NCBI GenBank assembly: GCA_947588865.1 | Contig: CANPYQ010000057.1 | Span: 1 to 7,466, forward strand | DNA from: an uncultured Bacilli bacterium | GTDB lineage: Bacteria; Bacillota_I; Bacilli_A; RF39; UBA660 | Length of the DNA stretch: 7,466 bases | Direction: 5' to 3' | Shown here: piece by piece, positions 6,195 through 7,466 of the stretch | Layout: the number at the start of each line of letters is the position of its first letter | Position numbering within the stretch: position 1 is the stretch's first letter | Program-made: the position numbers and the translations under genes | Notes under the pieces: generated by a model | Told to the model about the DNA's origin: nothing | Database searches by the model: none | What the model saw: the letters and a program-made list of their open reading frames with translations, nothing else

Positions 6195-6224
6195 ATAATA
6201 TATAAATTGTTGATTAATTGTATA
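6195..6224 (-). promoter_or_regulatory. Weak candidate promoter of thyX
   Basis: TATACA (6224-6219) and TATTAT (6200-6195) are 18 bases apart on the minus strand, in the 134-base gap before thyX. There is no TGn element. In this very AT-rich gap several other pairs could be chosen, and no terminator separates thyX from the gene upstream, so co-transcription is equally possible. Confidence 0.3.
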
Positions 6225-6265
6225 CTAAATAATTTGAAATAACTTATATTTCTTATATATTTTCA

Positions 6266-7285
6266 TTAATAATTAAATTTAATTTTCTTTTTTTCACGTT
6301 TTACATCTTTAAAATTTCTCTCAATTATATTTCTACTAATAGTATAATTTTTATAAAATTCAGTATATTTTTTATCATTAACAGTTTCATAAAAGGCTAA
6401 ATAACTGTTTTTAAGTGTATCATCACTTAAAAATAATAGCAATGATTTTATTAAACAATCTCGTAGCAATGAAGTAATAATATTAGATGGATCCAAATAT
6501 TTATTATCATCAATTTCAAATAATTGTCCTGCTTGATTTATTAGAATATAAGTACCAAAATGATCCTTGATTTGAATATTTAATTTACAATCTGAATAAA
6601 CAGATGTCATAATATCCGTATCGTAAATTTTATCACATATAGAAAATTTATTATAAATCATTTTATTTTCAACAGATTTATTTATAAATGAAAGATTGTA
6701 TTTTGAACTAATTAAGTCATTCTTAAATGAATCATATTTTTCATCATCTATTAATTTATTTAAATATGTTAAATAATAATCAAACAAGCTATTCTCAAAA
6801 ATATGTTGTACTTTAATATAATTACTTACTTTTAATATTAGTGTATCATTAACATCATATGTTACAAAGCATTTAAAAATATTCATTAAATCCTCATTCT
6901 TGGCAAAATTAATACTTGTGCTACTATGCATAACAATTTCATTAAGCAATATATTTATAATTCGTCTAATAACACGATCCTTATAATCACAATTCATAAT
7001 ACTCTCTAGATTTGCGTGAAAATTGCAGGGAAATTTATCATTCATTAAATATTTTATTAAAGTAATACACTTACAAGTTTTTAATTTAAGATTCAAATAT
7101 ATATTATTTTCTACTCCAACAGCTATTTTTAAATATTCAATTAATTTCTGATATTCTTCTGAATTTTGTTTGTTTGCTATTTCTAATTCATACATCTTGT
7201 CATATAAATCTTCAATTGAATTGGTGATTTTAATTAGATTTTCAATTTGTAAATAATCGTCATCTTTTATTTTATAATTTTTCAC
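6266..7285 (-). CDS. Unrecognised 339-residue soluble protein
   Basis: I do not recognise this protein. It is rich in Asn, Ile, Lys and Asp and has no signal peptide, membrane helix or known catalytic motif that I can see. Numbering from the GTG at 7285, residues about 10-58 look like a helical, partly coiled-coil segment; cysteines cluster at 71, 73, 87 and 99; a beta-rich stretch lies near 230-265 (KLNIQIKDHFGTYILINQAGQLFEI); and the tail is basic (VKREKKKIKFNY). I chose GTG 7285 because GAGGTG lies just upstream of it, while the in-frame ATG at 7303 has no ribosome site and would leave a leader of only some eight bases after the promoter. It is followed by thyX in the same direction after 134 bases. 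Composition resembles its neighbours. A function cannot be assigned. Confidence 0.8.
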   Translation of the reverse strand: MKNYKIKDDDYLQIENLIKITNSIEDLYDKMYELEIANKQNSEEYQKLIEYLKIAVGVENNIYLNLKLKTCKCITLIKYLMNDKFPCNFHANLESIMNCDYKDRVIRRIINILLNEIVMHSSTSINFAKNEDLMNIFKCFVTYDVNDTLILKVSNYIKVQHIFENSLFDYYLTYLNKLIDDEKYDSFKNDLISSKYNLSFINKSVENKMIYNKFSICDKIYDTDIMTSVYSDCKLNIQIKDHFGTYILINQAGQLFEIDDNKYLDPSNIITSLLRDCLIKSLLLFLSDDTLKNSYLAFYETVNDKKYTEFYKNYTISRNIIERNFKDVKREKKKIKFNY

Positions 7286-7317
7286 AACACACCTCGTAAA
7301 CATTTCTAATGTTTTTT

Positions 7318-7346
7318 ATTCTATCATTTTTTACTATATTTGTCTA
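7318..7346 (-). promoter_or_regulatory. Promoter of the 339-residue gene
   Basis: TAGACA (7346-7341) and TAGAAT (7323-7318) are exactly 17 bases apart, with TGA before the -10 as an extended element. Transcription would start near 7311, leaving about 26 bases to the GTG start at 7285, enough for its GAGGTG site. TATAGACA recurs at 7398-7391, closer to the edge repeat, without a matching -10. Confidence 0.65.
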
Positions 7347-7402
7347 TAATATTACTTAAACTTTAAAAAAAATTCAATTGAAAAAAGAAATGTCTATAAA
7401 GT

Positions 7403-7466
7403 ATATGTAACAGAAATTAAGTTTTTCAACGATTTTTGTTTAGTCAAGGGCGAACAAAGTGAGTTC
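7403..7466. repeat. Right copy of the 64-bp direct repeat
   Basis: This matches bases 1-64 in the same orientation with one difference (G at 7450 for A at 48) and is cut by the window end. Its left boundary is sharp: identity with the left copy begins at 7403, just outside the promoter region of the 339-residue gene, although the left copy is itself cut at base 1. The hairpin arm CAAGGG (7445-7450) would need its partner beyond 7466. Confidence 0.85.

Noticed and set aside
335..7285. Mycoplasma-type code (UGA as tryptophan)
   Set aside because: All genes read at family length under the standard code, tryptophans seen are TGG, and the ezrA break is at TAA rather than TGA.
7286..7303. ATG at 7303 as start of the unknown 339-residue gene
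   Set aside because: No ribosome site precedes it and the predicted transcript would give only about eight leader bases, whereas GTG at 7285 has GAGGTG in place.
1..7466. Circular plasmid or mobile element bounded by the direct repeats
   Set aside because: The contents are single-copy core genes without replication, mobilisation or integrase genes, and the two repeat copies differ by a base.

Overview
The window is strongly AT-rich and uses standard stop codons (TAA, one TAG) and Gram-positive expression signals: Shine-Dalgarno sites and extended -10 promoters. Gene content (rubrerythrin, flavin-dependent thymidylate synthase ThyX, a T-box-controlled threonyl-tRNA synthetase, the division regulator EzrA) points to a low-GC Firmicutes/Bacilli-like or Tenericutes-related anaerobe, probably from an uncultured, reduced-genome lineage. 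This placement is an inference from gene families and composition, not from a phylogenetic marker.

Every recognisable gene lies on the minus strand, so transcription runs from right to left. From right to left the layout is: one copy of a dispersed repeat at the edge (7403-7466); a promoter and an unrecognised 339-residue soluble protein (6266-7285); thyX (5343-6131); ezrA with its own promoter (3529-5252), broken by a one-base deletion near 4806-4815; a threonine T-box leader with promoter, specifier and terminator (3275-3518); an unrecognised 183-residue protein (2704-3255) overlapping thrS by 8 bases; thrS (960-2711), encoding a ThrRS without the N-terminal TGS domain; and rubrerythrin (335-874) with its own promoter and a perfect 18-bp palindrome over the predicted start of transcription. 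Bases 1-334 hold no convincing gene, but carry two opposed hairpin terminators, a spaced inverted repeat and a second copy of the edge repeat.

The genes are mainly core housekeeping functions (threonine charging, dTMP synthesis, division-ring control, peroxide defence) and do not form one pathway. I see no defence island, mobile-element core or new multi-gene system. The points that deserve a second look are the frameshifted ezrA, the unknown protein inserted between the threonine T-box and thrS, the 64-bp direct repeat at both window edges, and the palindromic operator of rubrerythrin.
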